64,000 nucleotides of DNA from Flavobacteriales bacterium UBA7612 (GTDB lineage: Bacteria > Bacteroidota > Bacteroidia > Flavobacteriales > Weeksellaceae): NCBI GenBank assembly GCA_002484335.1, contig DLJQ01000010.1, positions 83,703 to 147,702 of the forward strand, written 5' to 3'. How positions within the stretch are numbered: the first letter of the stretch is position 1; each line of letters opens with the position of its first letter. The position numbers were made by a program, and so were the translations under genes. Shown in pieces: positions 1-7,350 of the stretch. Below the pieces are notes generated by a model. That model saw nothing but the letters and a program-made list of their open reading frames with translations, ran no database searches and was not told the DNA's origin.

Positions 1-40
1 TCAGAAGCTATTTTTAATTTATCTTGATAAAGAAAGAATC

Positions 41-1012
41 TTATTTATTTTTTAAAATTTCATGAAATACAGTTTGTGCAGAAAATATACGGTTTGTAGC
101 CTCATCAATAACGATAGATACATCTGAATCTAAAACAGCGTCAGATACAACTACATTTCTACGAACAGGAAGACAATGCATAAATTTACCATTATTCGTT
201 AAATTCATTTTATCCATAGTTACTTCCCAATCCTTATCTCCTGGATTAGTTTCACCATAATTTTCATAAGATGACCAGTTTTTTGCATAAACAAAGTCAG
301 CATCTTTTAGTGCTTCGTCTTGGTCATAAGCAATTGTAGCTCCTTCAGTAAATTTAGGATCAAGTTCAAACCCTTTTGGTTGAACAATAGTAAAATCTAC
401 CCAATCTACTTTTGTGAACCATTCAGCAAAAGAATTAGGAACAGCTTGCGGTAAACGACGAGGATGAGGAGCCCAAGTCATTACAACTTTTACTTTTTTC
501 TCAGGTTTTGTACCTGGAGTATATCCTGTTTTCTCAGCAATTGTAATTAAATCTGCAAAAGATTGTAAGGGATGTAGAGTAGCACTTTCTAATGAAACAA
601 CAGGAACAGATGATAACGATTTAACTTTGTTGAACATTATTTCTTGATAATCTTCGTCACGATTAACTAATTTAGGAAATGTACGAACTCCTAAAACATC
701 ACAATAAGCACTCATTACTCGAATAGCTTCATTGATATGTTCTTGTGTATCACCATCCATCACAGTTCCATCTCCCATTTCTAATGTCCAAGAATCTGCA
801 CCAGCATTTAAAACCCAAGTATTTGCTCCCAAATTATAAGCAGCTTTCAATGAGCTTAAGCGTGTACGTAAACTAGGATTAAAAAAGATTAAACCAATTG
901 TTTTGTTTTTTCCAATTTCTTGTTGTGCAAATGGATTTGCTTTAATCTCTAAAGCTGTCTTTAATAATTCGTCGATGTTTTCTACATCATTCACCGAAGT
1001 AAATTGTTTCAT
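41..1012 (-). CDS. argF': N-acetyl/N-succinylornithine carbamoyltransferase
   Basis: Transfers the carbamoyl group of carbamoyl phosphate to an acylated ornithine in the arginine pathway of Bacteroidota and Xanthomonas, in the cytoplasm. The 323 residues are the usual length. The carbamoyl-phosphate loop reads SLRTR at residues 47-51 (ordinary ornithine enzymes have STRT), followed by a His-Pro at 147-148 and the HCLP motif at 279-282. The loop MDGDTQEH at 85-92 is the acyl-ornithine signature; its residue 90 is Gln, the position I recall as Glu in acetylornithine enzymes and Pro in succinylornithine enzymes, so the preferred substrate is uncertain. The gene reads out of the window towards position 1, so operon partners are not visible. 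A TAnnTTTG promoter box lies 34 bases upstream of the start. Confidence 0.93.
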   Translation of the reverse strand: MKQFTSVNDVENIDELLKTALEIKANPFAQQEIGKNKTIGLIFFNPSLRTRLSSLKAAYNLGANTWVLNAGADSWTLEMGDGTVMDGDTQEHINEAIRVMSAYCDVLGVRTFPKLVNRDEDYQEIMFNKVKSLSSVPVVSLESATLHPLQSFADLITIAEKTGYTPGTKPEKKVKVVMTWAPHPRRLPQAVPNSFAEWFTKVDWVDFTIVQPKGFELDPKFTEGATIAYDQDEALKDADFVYAKNWSSYENYGETNPGDKDWEVTMDKMNLTNNGKFMHCLPVRRNVVVSDAVLDSDVSIVIDEATNRIFSAQTVFHEILKNK

Positions 1013-1045
1013 AATTGCGATGGATCTTTTGTTTTATTTGTTTTG

Positions 1046-1053
1046 CAAATTTA
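1046..1053 (-). promoter_or_regulatory. Candidate -7 box of argF'
   Basis: On the minus strand this reads TAAATTTG, an exact match to the Bacteroidota -7 consensus TAnnTTTG, about 33 bases before the start codon. No clear TTG sits 19-21 bases further upstream, so the call rests on one box. Confidence 0.4.
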
Positions 1054-1227
1054 CTTTAAAAGACTTGATTTATAAGAAAATTTATTTGAGTTTTTTAATG
1101 TTAGATAAAATCACTTTTTAATTTACAAAATTTTAAAATAATCTTTAGACAATTTAATTATCGGATAACTTAGAAACTTTAAATCTTACTTTTTTATTTA
1201 TACAGGAAAAAAAAATATATTTTATAA

Positions 1228-1257
1228 TTGTTAGATTAATCTAATTTACTAATTTTA
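1228..1257 (+). promoter_or_regulatory. feoAB promoter with embedded palindrome
   Basis: TTG at 1228-1230, a 19-base spacer and TAATTTTA at 1250-1257 fit the Bacteroidota TTG-N19-TAnnTTTG pattern, with the last base off consensus. The spacer holds the perfect 14-base palindrome TTAGATTAATCTAA (1231-1244), which resembles the TTAGgTTAg half-sites bound by DtxR/IdeR iron regulators. The overlap with the promoter suggests an operator. Confidence 0.6.
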
Positions 1258-1287
1258 CATTACTAAATTTATATTTAGTAATGTAAA
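1254..1287 (+). promoter_or_regulatory. 15-bp inverted repeat before feoA
   Basis: Perfect 15-base arms (1254-1268 and 1273-1287; half-site TTTACATTACTAAAT) flank a 4-base centre. The left arm overlaps the -7 box and the right arm covers the probable transcription start, ending 10 bases before the feoA start codon. It could be a second operator or a hairpin in the 5' leader. It has no T tract, so it is not a terminator. Confidence 0.65.
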
Positions 1288-1297
1288 TATTTAATAT

Positions 1298-1531
1298 ATG
1301 CAATTAGGAGAATTGGAAAAAAGTCAAATAGCAATTATTACAGGATTAAGTAAGAGTTGTAACCAAGAAGTAAAACAACGTTTGTTGGATTTAGGCTTTG
1401 TGCGCGGTTCAGAAATTAGTATTCAGAACATTAGTCCTTTAGGAGATCCTATTGCTTATATTATTCACGATACATTAATTTCTTTGAGAAAAGAAGATGC
1501 TATAAATGTATTGATTGAACTTAAACAATAA
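1298..1531 (+). CDS. feoA: FeoA-domain protein
   Basis: A 77-residue cytoplasmic protein made of one FeoA (SH3-like) domain. The segment around LDLGFVRGSEISIQNISPLGDP is the typical FeoA core, with a conserved glycine-rich turn followed by a GDP-x-A/I-Y strand. FeoA partners FeoB and is needed for Fe2+ uptake in characterised bacteria. The stop lies four bases before the feoB ATG, so the two are co-transcribed and probably translationally coupled. Two palindromes just upstream suggest metal-dependent repression. Confidence 0.93.
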   Translation: MQLGELEKSQIAIITGLSKSCNQEVKQRLLDLGFVRGSEISIQNISPLGDPIAYIIHDTLISLRKEDAINVLIELKQ

Positions 1532-1535
1532 TATA

Positions 1536-3719
1536 ATGAAAATAAATACAGCCTGTGATACATGTGAATTAAATCCTTCTTCTGATCTTAAGAAGTTGGG
1601 CGAATTATCAGGCAAATATGATTATACAATCGCTTTAGCTGGAAATCCAAATACAGGTAAAAGTACAGTTTTTAACGCTCTTACTGGATTAAAACAGCAT
1701 ACAGGAAACTGGCCAGGAAAAACAGTAACAAGAGCAGAAGGAAGTTTTGTTTATGGCAATGATAAATATAAAATTGTCGATTTACCTGGAACTTATTCTT
1801 TATTATCAACCTCAGAAGATGAAGAAGTTGCACGAGATTTTGTTCTTTTTGGAGAACCCGATGTTACAGTAATTGTAGTTGATGCAAGTAGAATGCAAAG
1901 AAACTTAAGTCTTGTTCTACAATTATTAGAAATAAGTAACAAAGCAGTTTTATGTCTTAATTTAATGGATGAAGCAAAAAGACATAAAATAGAAATCGAT
2001 ATAAGAAATTTATCAAGAGAATTGGGAATTCCTGTTGTTGCAACTAGTGCCCGTACAAAACATGGAATTCCAGAATTATTAGCAGCAATAAAACAAGTAG
2101 CTGATGGAAGTTATATTCCTGCAAAACAAGATTCTTTTCAATTGTCTAAAGAAAGTAAAGATGCTGTTACTGTTTTATCATCACAATTACTTTCTATAAA
2201 TCCATCATTGCCCAATGCAAATTGGATAGCAATGCGTTTAATAGAAAACGATAGTAGTATTATTTCTGCGATTAATCAACGAATTTTATTACCGATGATT
2301 ACCGATGAAAAATTATCTCATTTATATGAAACTGTAGAAGAATATAGAAAAAAATTAGGTGACAATTATAGAGATGATATTGTAGAAGCTATTTATGCTA
2401 AAGCTATTCGACTAGTAAAAAATTCAGTTTTTACAGATTCATCAAAAAAGAGTTTTCAGTTCGATAGAACAATAGATCGTATCGTAACACATAAAATATG
2501 GGGATTTCCTATTATGTTTATGTTACTAGGTTTAGTACTTTGGGTAACAATTATTGGAGCTAATTATCCATCTGCATTATTATCTGATTTATTGTTAGAT
2601 AAAATATATCCATTACTGAAAATAGGAGCCAATTATTTGCATTTTCCATCGTGGTTAAGTGGTTTTTTAATAGATGGTGTTTATATGGCAACAGCTTGGG
2701 TAGTTGCTGTAATGTTACCACCAATGGCTATATTTTTTCCATTGTTTACTTTATTGGAAGATTTTGGTTATTTGCCAAGAGTTGCATTTAATTTGGATAG
2801 AATTTTTAAGAAAACAGGCGCTCATGGTAAGCAAGCATTAACCATGAGTATGGGGTTTGGTTGTAATGCAGCAGGAGTTGTAGCAACAAGAATTATAAAT
2901 AGTCCAAGAGAAAAATTAATTGCTATAATAACCAATAACTTTTCGTTATGCAACGGAAGATGGCCAACACAAATACTTATTGCAACAATATTTTTAGGTG
3001 TTTTAGTTCCTGCAAAATGGTCAGGAACAGTTTCTATGTTAGCTGTAATTTTTATTGCGATTTTAGGAATAGCCTTTACATTTTTTACATCTTGGTTACT
3101 TTCCAAAACATTATTAAAAGGAGAATCTTCTTTTTTTACGTTAGAACTTCCGCCATATAGACCACCTAGATTTTTTCAGACAATTTATACATCTTTGTTA
3201 GATCGTACATTAATTGTTTTGTGGCGAGCAATTATATTTGCTGCACCAGCAGGAGCTGTAATTTGGTTAATTTGTAATTTAACAATTGGTGAGCAAAGTA
3301 TAGCATTGTGGATGATAAATGGACTAAATCCACTTGGAGTATTTATTGGGCTTAATGGAGTTATTCTTTTGGCCTATATCGTTGCTATTCCTGCAAACGA
3401 AATTGTAATACCAACTATTCTTATGCTTACTGTAATGACGATTGGCTCTACAACATTTGGAGCAGGAGCAGGAGTCATGTTCGAAGGTTCTGATAATGAA
3501 ATAGCGACATTATTACATACTGCTGGTTGGACAACATTAACAGGAATTAATCTTATGTTATTTAGTTTATTACACAATCCTTGTAGTACAACTATTTATA
3601 CAATTTATAAAGAAACAGGAAGTAAGAAATGGACTATAATAGCAACATTATTACCAATTGTATATGGTATAGTTGTCTGTTTTTTAGTTGCTAGAATTTG
3701 GAATATGTTTATTACTTAG
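1536..3719 (+). CDS. feoB: Ferrous iron transporter FeoB
   Basis: Inner-membrane Fe2+ transporter of 727 residues. The N-terminal G domain carries GNPNTGKS (36-43), DLPG (82-85) and NLMD (142-145). It is followed by a helical GDI-like spacer and then the polytopic membrane domain, with two Gate-type regions (around the GCNAAGV segment and near the C-terminal IPANEIVIP segment). The N terminus holds a CxxC pair (residues 7 and 10). I chose ATG 1536 over an in-frame TTG at 1515 because the latter lies inside feoA and adds no conserved sequence. A separate FeoC is not seen. Confidence 0.96.
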   Translation: MKINTACDTCELNPSSDLKKLGELSGKYDYTIALAGNPNTGKSTVFNALTGLKQHTGNWPGKTVTRAEGSFVYGNDKYKIVDLPGTYSLLSTSEDEEVARDFVLFGEPDVTVIVVDASRMQRNLSLVLQLLEISNKAVLCLNLMDEAKRHKIEIDIRNLSRELGIPVVATSARTKHGIPELLAAIKQVADGSYIPAKQDSFQLSKESKDAVTVLSSQLLSINPSLPNANWIAMRLIENDSSIISAINQRILLPMITDEKLSHLYETVEEYRKKLGDNYRDDIVEAIYAKAIRLVKNSVFTDSSKKSFQFDRTIDRIVTHKIWGFPIMFMLLGLVLWVTIIGANYPSALLSDLLLDKIYPLLKIGANYLHFPSWLSGFLIDGVYMATAWVVAVMLPPMAIFFPLFTLLEDFGYLPRVAFNLDRIFKKTGAHGKQALTMSMGFGCNAAGVVATRIINSPREKLIAIITNNFSLCNGRWPTQILIATIFLGVLVPAKWSGTVSMLAVIFIAILGIAFTFFTSWLLSKTLLKGESSFFTLELPPYRPPRFFQTIYTSLLDRTLIVLWRAIIFAAPAGAVIWLICNLTIGEQSIALWMINGLNPLGVFIGLNGVILLAYIVAIPANEIVIPTILMLTVMTIGSTTFGAGAGVMFEGSDNEIATLLHTAGWTTLTGINLMLFSLLHNPCSTTIYTIYKETGSKKWTIIATLLPIVYGIVVCFLVARIWNMFIT

Positions 3720-3775
3720 AATTCAATTAATCATGAATACCTTATGAACTTTAAATATTGTTGCATTAAAAAAGG

Positions 3776-3793
3776 GAGAAATTGAAATTTCTC
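3776..3793 (-). terminator. Terminator for the gene at 3833
   Basis: An 8-bp stem (GAGAAATT, GA loop, AATTTCTC) is followed on the minus strand by CCC and then a run of six T, so it serves the minus-strand gene ending at 3833. It may also stop feoB readthrough, but there is no T tract on the plus strand. Confidence 0.55.
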
Positions 3794-3832
3794 GCTTGGT
3801 TACTATTTTCGAAATCTTTGTTATGAATATTT

Positions 3833-4264
3833 TTACTTTGAAGGATCAAATCCGTATATAAAATTATTTAAATGCCCGGCAGAGCTTTCAAGTTGCACAA
3901 TATCCATCAATTCTTCATAATAAGAGCAAATACGCTCTTTATCTTCAGTGTCAAGTTCAAGAAATATTTTTGAAAATCTTTTTAATCCAGTTTCGATTGC
4001 ATTTTGATATTCTTGTTCTGTAGCGTTTCCTTTCTTTGCAATGTTTTGAAAATCTTTAGCAGATTGGTTAATTAAATCTGTCACTATAGGTTTTAATTTT
4101 TCATCAGATATACCTGGATAAAATATTGTGTTATCTTTTTTGAATTTTTCCTTAGAGATAAAGTTTTCAAACATATGTTCGAAATTTGATGATGTTTTCA
4201 TTTGTTGCTGTTTACAAGATATTAATGTAGATAATAATAGAAAAAGTATAGATCGTTTTCTCAT
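3833..4264 (-). CDS. Small lipoprotein, possibly DUF4844
   Basis: A 143-residue protein with a lipoprotein signal peptide; the lipobox ends at the Cys of LISC (Cys17), so it should sit in an outer or inner membrane leaflet facing the periplasm. The rest is acidic and helical, ending in LESSAGHLNNFIYGFDPSK, which resembles from memory the C terminus of DUF4844 proteins. No function is known for that family. The gene stands alone between feoB and another orphan gene, with its own terminator. A 6-bp inverted repeat with a 4-base loop (TATAAC/GTTATA) lies just upstream near 4285-4300. Confidence 0.7.
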   Translation of the reverse strand: MRKRSILFLLLSTLISCKQQQMKTSSNFEHMFENFISKEKFKKDNTIFYPGISDEKLKPIVTDLINQSAKDFQNIAKKGNATEQEYQNAIETGLKRFSKIFLELDTEDKERICSYYEELMDIVQLESSAGHLNNFIYGFDPSK

Positions 4265-4432
4265 AAAAATTAGATTTGTGTAATTCTATAACCAATGTTA
4301 TACAGTGCTTTTTAATTTCTTTTTTAAAATTTTAAGTAATTCATTTGAATCAATCTTAAGAAAATTTGTGTGAATCGTTTGTTCTGAGTTTACAATTTTA
4401 GGAGGGGCAAATGACTAGAAATTTAATTTAGT

Positions 4433-4464
4433 ATTTAATCCCGCATTTAATCCCGCATTTAATC
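4433..4464. repeat. 12-bp tandem repeat, 2.7 copies
   Basis: The unit ATTTAATCCCGC is present at 4433-4444 and 4445-4456, followed by a partial third unit to 4464. It lies between the two small orphan genes. No function is evident. Confidence 0.85.
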
Positions 4465-4470
4465 AAATCG

Positions 4471-4985
4471 ATGTTATCTACGGTTACAAAATTATATTTA
4501 AATTTTTATTAAAGAACTTTTTCCAAAACTCAATAACATTCTTTATAATGAGAAGAAAATCTAGTTTTTCATCATTTTCAAGAATTATTTCTAGATGGCT
4601 AATATCAAAATCTTTTGAAAAACCTGAAGAAAAATCTCCACTATGCTTGCGAGTTAATTTTATTTGTGCTTTTGGTCTTGATAAATTATAATGTTTTGAA
4701 GCATTGGCTAAATCATGCATAATTTTCAAGTTATCACATTGAGCAAACAAATCATTTCTAAAATCACCTAAGGTTTGAAAACCTAATTCTGGTTTATATT
4801 CTTCGAATACAAAATCAGTTAAATGCCACGCATCAGATGATAGATTTAAAGCTTTTGAGGAATCCGTTTCATCCAATTTAAAGTCATTAAAATTATTAAG
4901 TAATGTTAATAATTTTTCTTTAGAATTATATTCTCCAAAGTTGTATTTATTCATTTGTACGTTTTTGGATAATTGTAGATAACAT
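4471..4985. repeat. 11-bp inverted repeat flanking an orphan gene
   Basis: ATGTTATCTAC at 4471-4481 and its exact reverse complement at 4975-4985 bracket the gene at 4484-4954, leaving only 2 and 20 bases outside its ends. This is a compact cassette-like arrangement. It carries no transposase and does not match integron attC consensus sequences. Confidence 0.6.
4484..4954 (-). CDS. Unrecognised 156-residue protein
   Basis: I do not recognise a family. The protein lacks a signal peptide and membrane segments, so it is probably cytoplasmic. It is mostly helical, with a central stretch (about residues 75-95) reading NLKIMHDLANASKHYNLSRP. That stretch resembles the HDxxNASKH-like helices seen in small orphan proteins that some databases group near HEPN-type folds; this is a weak resemblance. 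The C terminus ends in a hydrophobic amphipathic helix. The whole gene sits inside an 11-bp inverted repeat, next to a 12-bp tandem repeat, which suggests it was acquired as a unit. Confidence 0.6.
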   Translation of the reverse strand: MNKYNFGEYNSKEKLLTLLNNFNDFKLDETDSSKALNLSSDAWHLTDFVFEEYKPELGFQTLGDFRNDLFAQCDNLKIMHDLANASKHYNLSRPKAQIKLTRKHSGDFSSGFSKDFDISHLEIILENDEKLDFLLIIKNVIEFWKKFFNKNLNIIL

Positions 4986-5180
4986 TATTTTTTAATGAAA
5001 CAAAATACAATGTGATTTCGTAAAATTATAATTGTATCTATGTTTCGTAAAATTTACTACTAATGTAATTAATTTTTGTAAATCAAATGTTTATTAAGGT
5101 ATTTTTTGTGTATAGCTAAAAAAAATTATAGGTTGATTGAATTTACAGCTATTTGATACTGATTGCCCAAATTATTTTAA

Positions 5181-5216
5181 GACAAATTGTCATATTATTA
5201 CTGAGTGGTATTTTGT
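5181..5216 (+). promoter_or_regulatory. htpG promoter with palindrome at -33
   Basis: The 11-base palindrome GACAAATTGTC (5181-5191) contains the TTG (5187-5189) of a promoter whose -7 element TATTTTG starts at 5209, 19 bases later. The -7 box is one T short of consensus. The overlap suggests that a heat-shock regulator binds there. It does not resemble the CIRCE element. Confidence 0.45.
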
Positions 5217-5263
5217 TTGATTAAGTGAGTACATCTATAAATTTTATAAAAAAACTAAATATA

Positions 5264-7141
5264 ATGAACAAAGGAAGTATTAATGTATCGGTGGAAAATA
5301 TCTTTCCGTTAATTAAAAAATTCTTATACTCTGATCACGAAATCTTTTTACGTGAATTAGTTTCAAACGCAACAGATGCAACATTAAAATTAAAACACTT
5401 AACAAATATAGGAGAGGCACAAGTAGAATATGGAGATCCAAAGATTGAAGTAAAAATAAATAAAGAAAATTCTACTTTGCATATTATCGACCAAGGTTTA
5501 GGGATGACAGCTGAGGAGGTTGAAAAATACATTAACCAAGTTGCTTTTTCTGGAGCTGAGGAGTTTATAAACCAGCACAAAGATGCTGATGGAATTATTG
5601 GTCATTTTGGTTTAGGTTTCTATTCTGCTTTTATGGTGGCAGACAAAGTAGAGATTATTACAAAATCTTACAAAGATGCGCCAGCAGCACATTGGACTTG
5701 TGATGGTTCTCCAGAGTTTACATTGGATGTTGCAGATAAAACAGATCGTGGAACAGAAATAATTTTACATATTTCTGAGGATTCTAAAGAGTTTTTAGAT
5801 GATTATAAAATCCGCGAGTTATTGACAAAATACAACAAGTTTATGCCAGTTCCTATTAAATTCGGAACACGCAAAGAAACACTTCCATTACCAGAAGGAG
5901 CTGCAGAAGATGCAAAACCAGAGGAAATAGAAGTAGATGATATCATTAACAATCCAACACCAGCTTGGACAAAATCTCCATCGGATTTAACAGATGAAGA
6001 TTACTCAAAATTCTACAGAGAATTGTACCCAATGCAATTCGACGAGCCATTGTTTCACATTCATTTAAATGTAGATTATCCGTTCAACCTAACAGGGATT
6101 TTATTCTTTCCTAAATTAGGAAACAACATCAATATTGATAAAGATAAAATACAATTGTACCAAAACCAAGTGTTTGTAACGGATGAGGTAAAAGGAATTG
6201 TACCAGATTTCTTAATGTTATTACGTGGTGTTATAGATTCTCCGGATATTCCACTAAACGTTTCTCGTTCTTACTTACAAGCAGATGGTGCTGTGAAAAA
6301 AATATCTGCACACATTACTAAAAAAGTAGCAGATAAAATGTCATCATTAATTACTCAGAATCGTGAAGATTTCGAGCAAAAATGGAACGACATAAAAGTT
6401 GTAATTGAATACGGAATGATTTCTGAAGAAAAATTCTTCGAAAAATCGGACAAATTTGCATTATACCCAACTGTAGATGGAAATTATTTTACTTGGACAG
6501 AGTTAACAGATAAAATAAAAGACAACCAAACAAACAAAGATGGAAAAATGGTTGTTCTTTATGCATCGGATGTAGATGCCCAAGATCAGTACATACAAAT
6601 AGCAAAAGAAAAAGGATACGAAGTTATCTTGTTAGATTCTCCGATTGCTTCTCATTTAATTCAGAAATTAGAAGGAACAAAAGAAAATGTAACATTTGTT
6701 CGTGTAGATGCAGATCACATCAACAATTTGATAGAAAAAGATGATGTAAAAATTTCTAAATTATCAGACGAAGATAAAGAGAAATTAAAAACAGATATTA
6801 CAGAAGCTATCAATAGTAAATCTTATACAGTTCAGTTAGAGGATTTATCTGCTTCTGATGCACCATTCATCATTACTCAATCAGAATTTATGCGTCGTAT
6901 GAAAGATATGCAAGCTTCTGGAGGAGGAGGGATGTTCGGAATGGGTAATTTCCCAGAAATGTATAACTTAGTTATCAATGCAAACTCAGATTTAGCAACA
7001 GAAATTTTAGGTAAAGCTACAAAAGATGAGAAAGACGAAATTATCGGTCAAGCCTTAGATTTAGCTAAATTATCTCAAGGACTTTTAAAAGGTAAAGAGT
7101 TAACAAACTTTATCAATAGAAGTTTCAAAAACATGAAATAA
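5264..7141 (+). CDS. htpG: Molecular chaperone HtpG (Hsp90)
   Basis: A 625-residue cytoplasmic ATP-dependent chaperone of normal bacterial length. The GHKL ATPase domain shows ELVSNATDA (31-39, catalytic Glu31 and Mg-binding Asn35), DQGLGM, and GHFGLGFYSAFMV. The middle domain has the catalytic Arg loop region (NVSRSYLQ). The C-terminal dimerisation domain contains a glycine-rich loop (ASGGGGMFGMGNFPEM). The ATG at 5264 is preferred over an in-frame GTG at 5225, which would add 13 unconserved residues. The gene is monocistronic, with its own promoter and a strong terminator at 7161-7196. Confidence 0.97.
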   Translation: MNKGSINVSVENIFPLIKKFLYSDHEIFLRELVSNATDATLKLKHLTNIGEAQVEYGDPKIEVKINKENSTLHIIDQGLGMTAEEVEKYINQVAFSGAEEFINQHKDADGIIGHFGLGFYSAFMVADKVEIITKSYKDAPAAHWTCDGSPEFTLDVADKTDRGTEIILHISEDSKEFLDDYKIRELLTKYNKFMPVPIKFGTRKETLPLPEGAAEDAKPEEIEVDDIINNPTPAWTKSPSDLTDEDYSKFYRELYPMQFDEPLFHIHLNVDYPFNLTGILFFPKLGNNINIDKDKIQLYQNQVFVTDEVKGIVPDFLMLLRGVIDSPDIPLNVSRSYLQADGAVKKISAHITKKVADKMSSLITQNREDFEQKWNDIKVVIEYGMISEEKFFEKSDKFALYPTVDGNYFTWTELTDKIKDNQTNKDGKMVVLYASDVDAQDQYIQIAKEKGYEVILLDSPIASHLIQKLEGTKENVTFVRVDADHINNLIEKDDVKISKLSDEDKEKLKTDITEAINSKSYTVQLEDLSASDAPFIITQSEFMRRMKDMQASGGGGMFGMGNFPEMYNLVINANSDLATEILGKATKDEKDEIIGQALDLAKLSQGLLKGKELTNFINRSFKNMK

Positions 7142-7160
7142 TCCACGATAAGTATATATA

Positions 7161-7196
7161 AAAATAGGACAATCATAATTTGGGTTGTCCTATTTT
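7161..7196 (+). terminator. htpG terminator
   Basis: Perfect 12-bp stem AAAATAGGACAA / TTGTCCTATTTT with a 12-base loop, followed by TTAT and further T-rich sequence. It lies 20 bases after the htpG stop. Confidence 0.9.
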
Positions 7197-7230
7197 TTAT
7201 TTTAATATATTTTTTAAATAATTTGGGCAA

Positions 7231-7347
7231 ATCCTTCGGAACACGCTTTCCATTTCAATCTTTTTAGATTGGATATATCATAAGGCGAAGTCGAAATGTA
7301 ATGACCAATCCAAAAAGGATTTTCACTACAATCGTTTTTGCAGATTT
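7231..7347 (-). repeat. Dispersed structured repeat, copy 1
   Basis: Read on the minus strand it begins near GCAAAAACGATTGTAGTGAA, then forms a 13-bp hairpin (arms 7305-7317 and 7260-7272, one A/C mismatch that is a G-U pair in minus-strand RNA), and ends with GGAAAGCGTGTTCCGAAGG. The flanks match copies near 21.7 and 28.5 kb while the stem sequence is different. It follows the htpG terminator and precedes the end of the receptor gene. Confidence 0.7.
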
Positions 7348-7350
7348 GTA

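Noticed and set aside
2822..3106. Antisense frame within feoB
   Set aside because: A shadow of the conserved FeoB membrane domain; no independent start context or homology.
4433..4464. Tandem ATTTAATCCCGC units as a CRISPR array or replication iterons
   Set aside because: Only 2.7 short head-to-tail copies with no spacers, no cas genes and no replication gene nearby.
4280..4985. Integron attC sites around the small orphan genes
   Set aside because: The inverted repeats do not carry GTTRRRY/RYYYAAC core sites, and no integrase gene is in the window.
5181..5191. CIRCE element (HrcA operator) upstream of htpG
   Set aside because: The palindrome is 11 bases and unlike TTAGCACTC-N9-GAGTGCTAA.
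5225..5263. Upstream GTG start for htpG
   Set aside because: It would add 13 residues with no similarity to HtpG N termini; the ATG at 5264 begins the conserved sequence.
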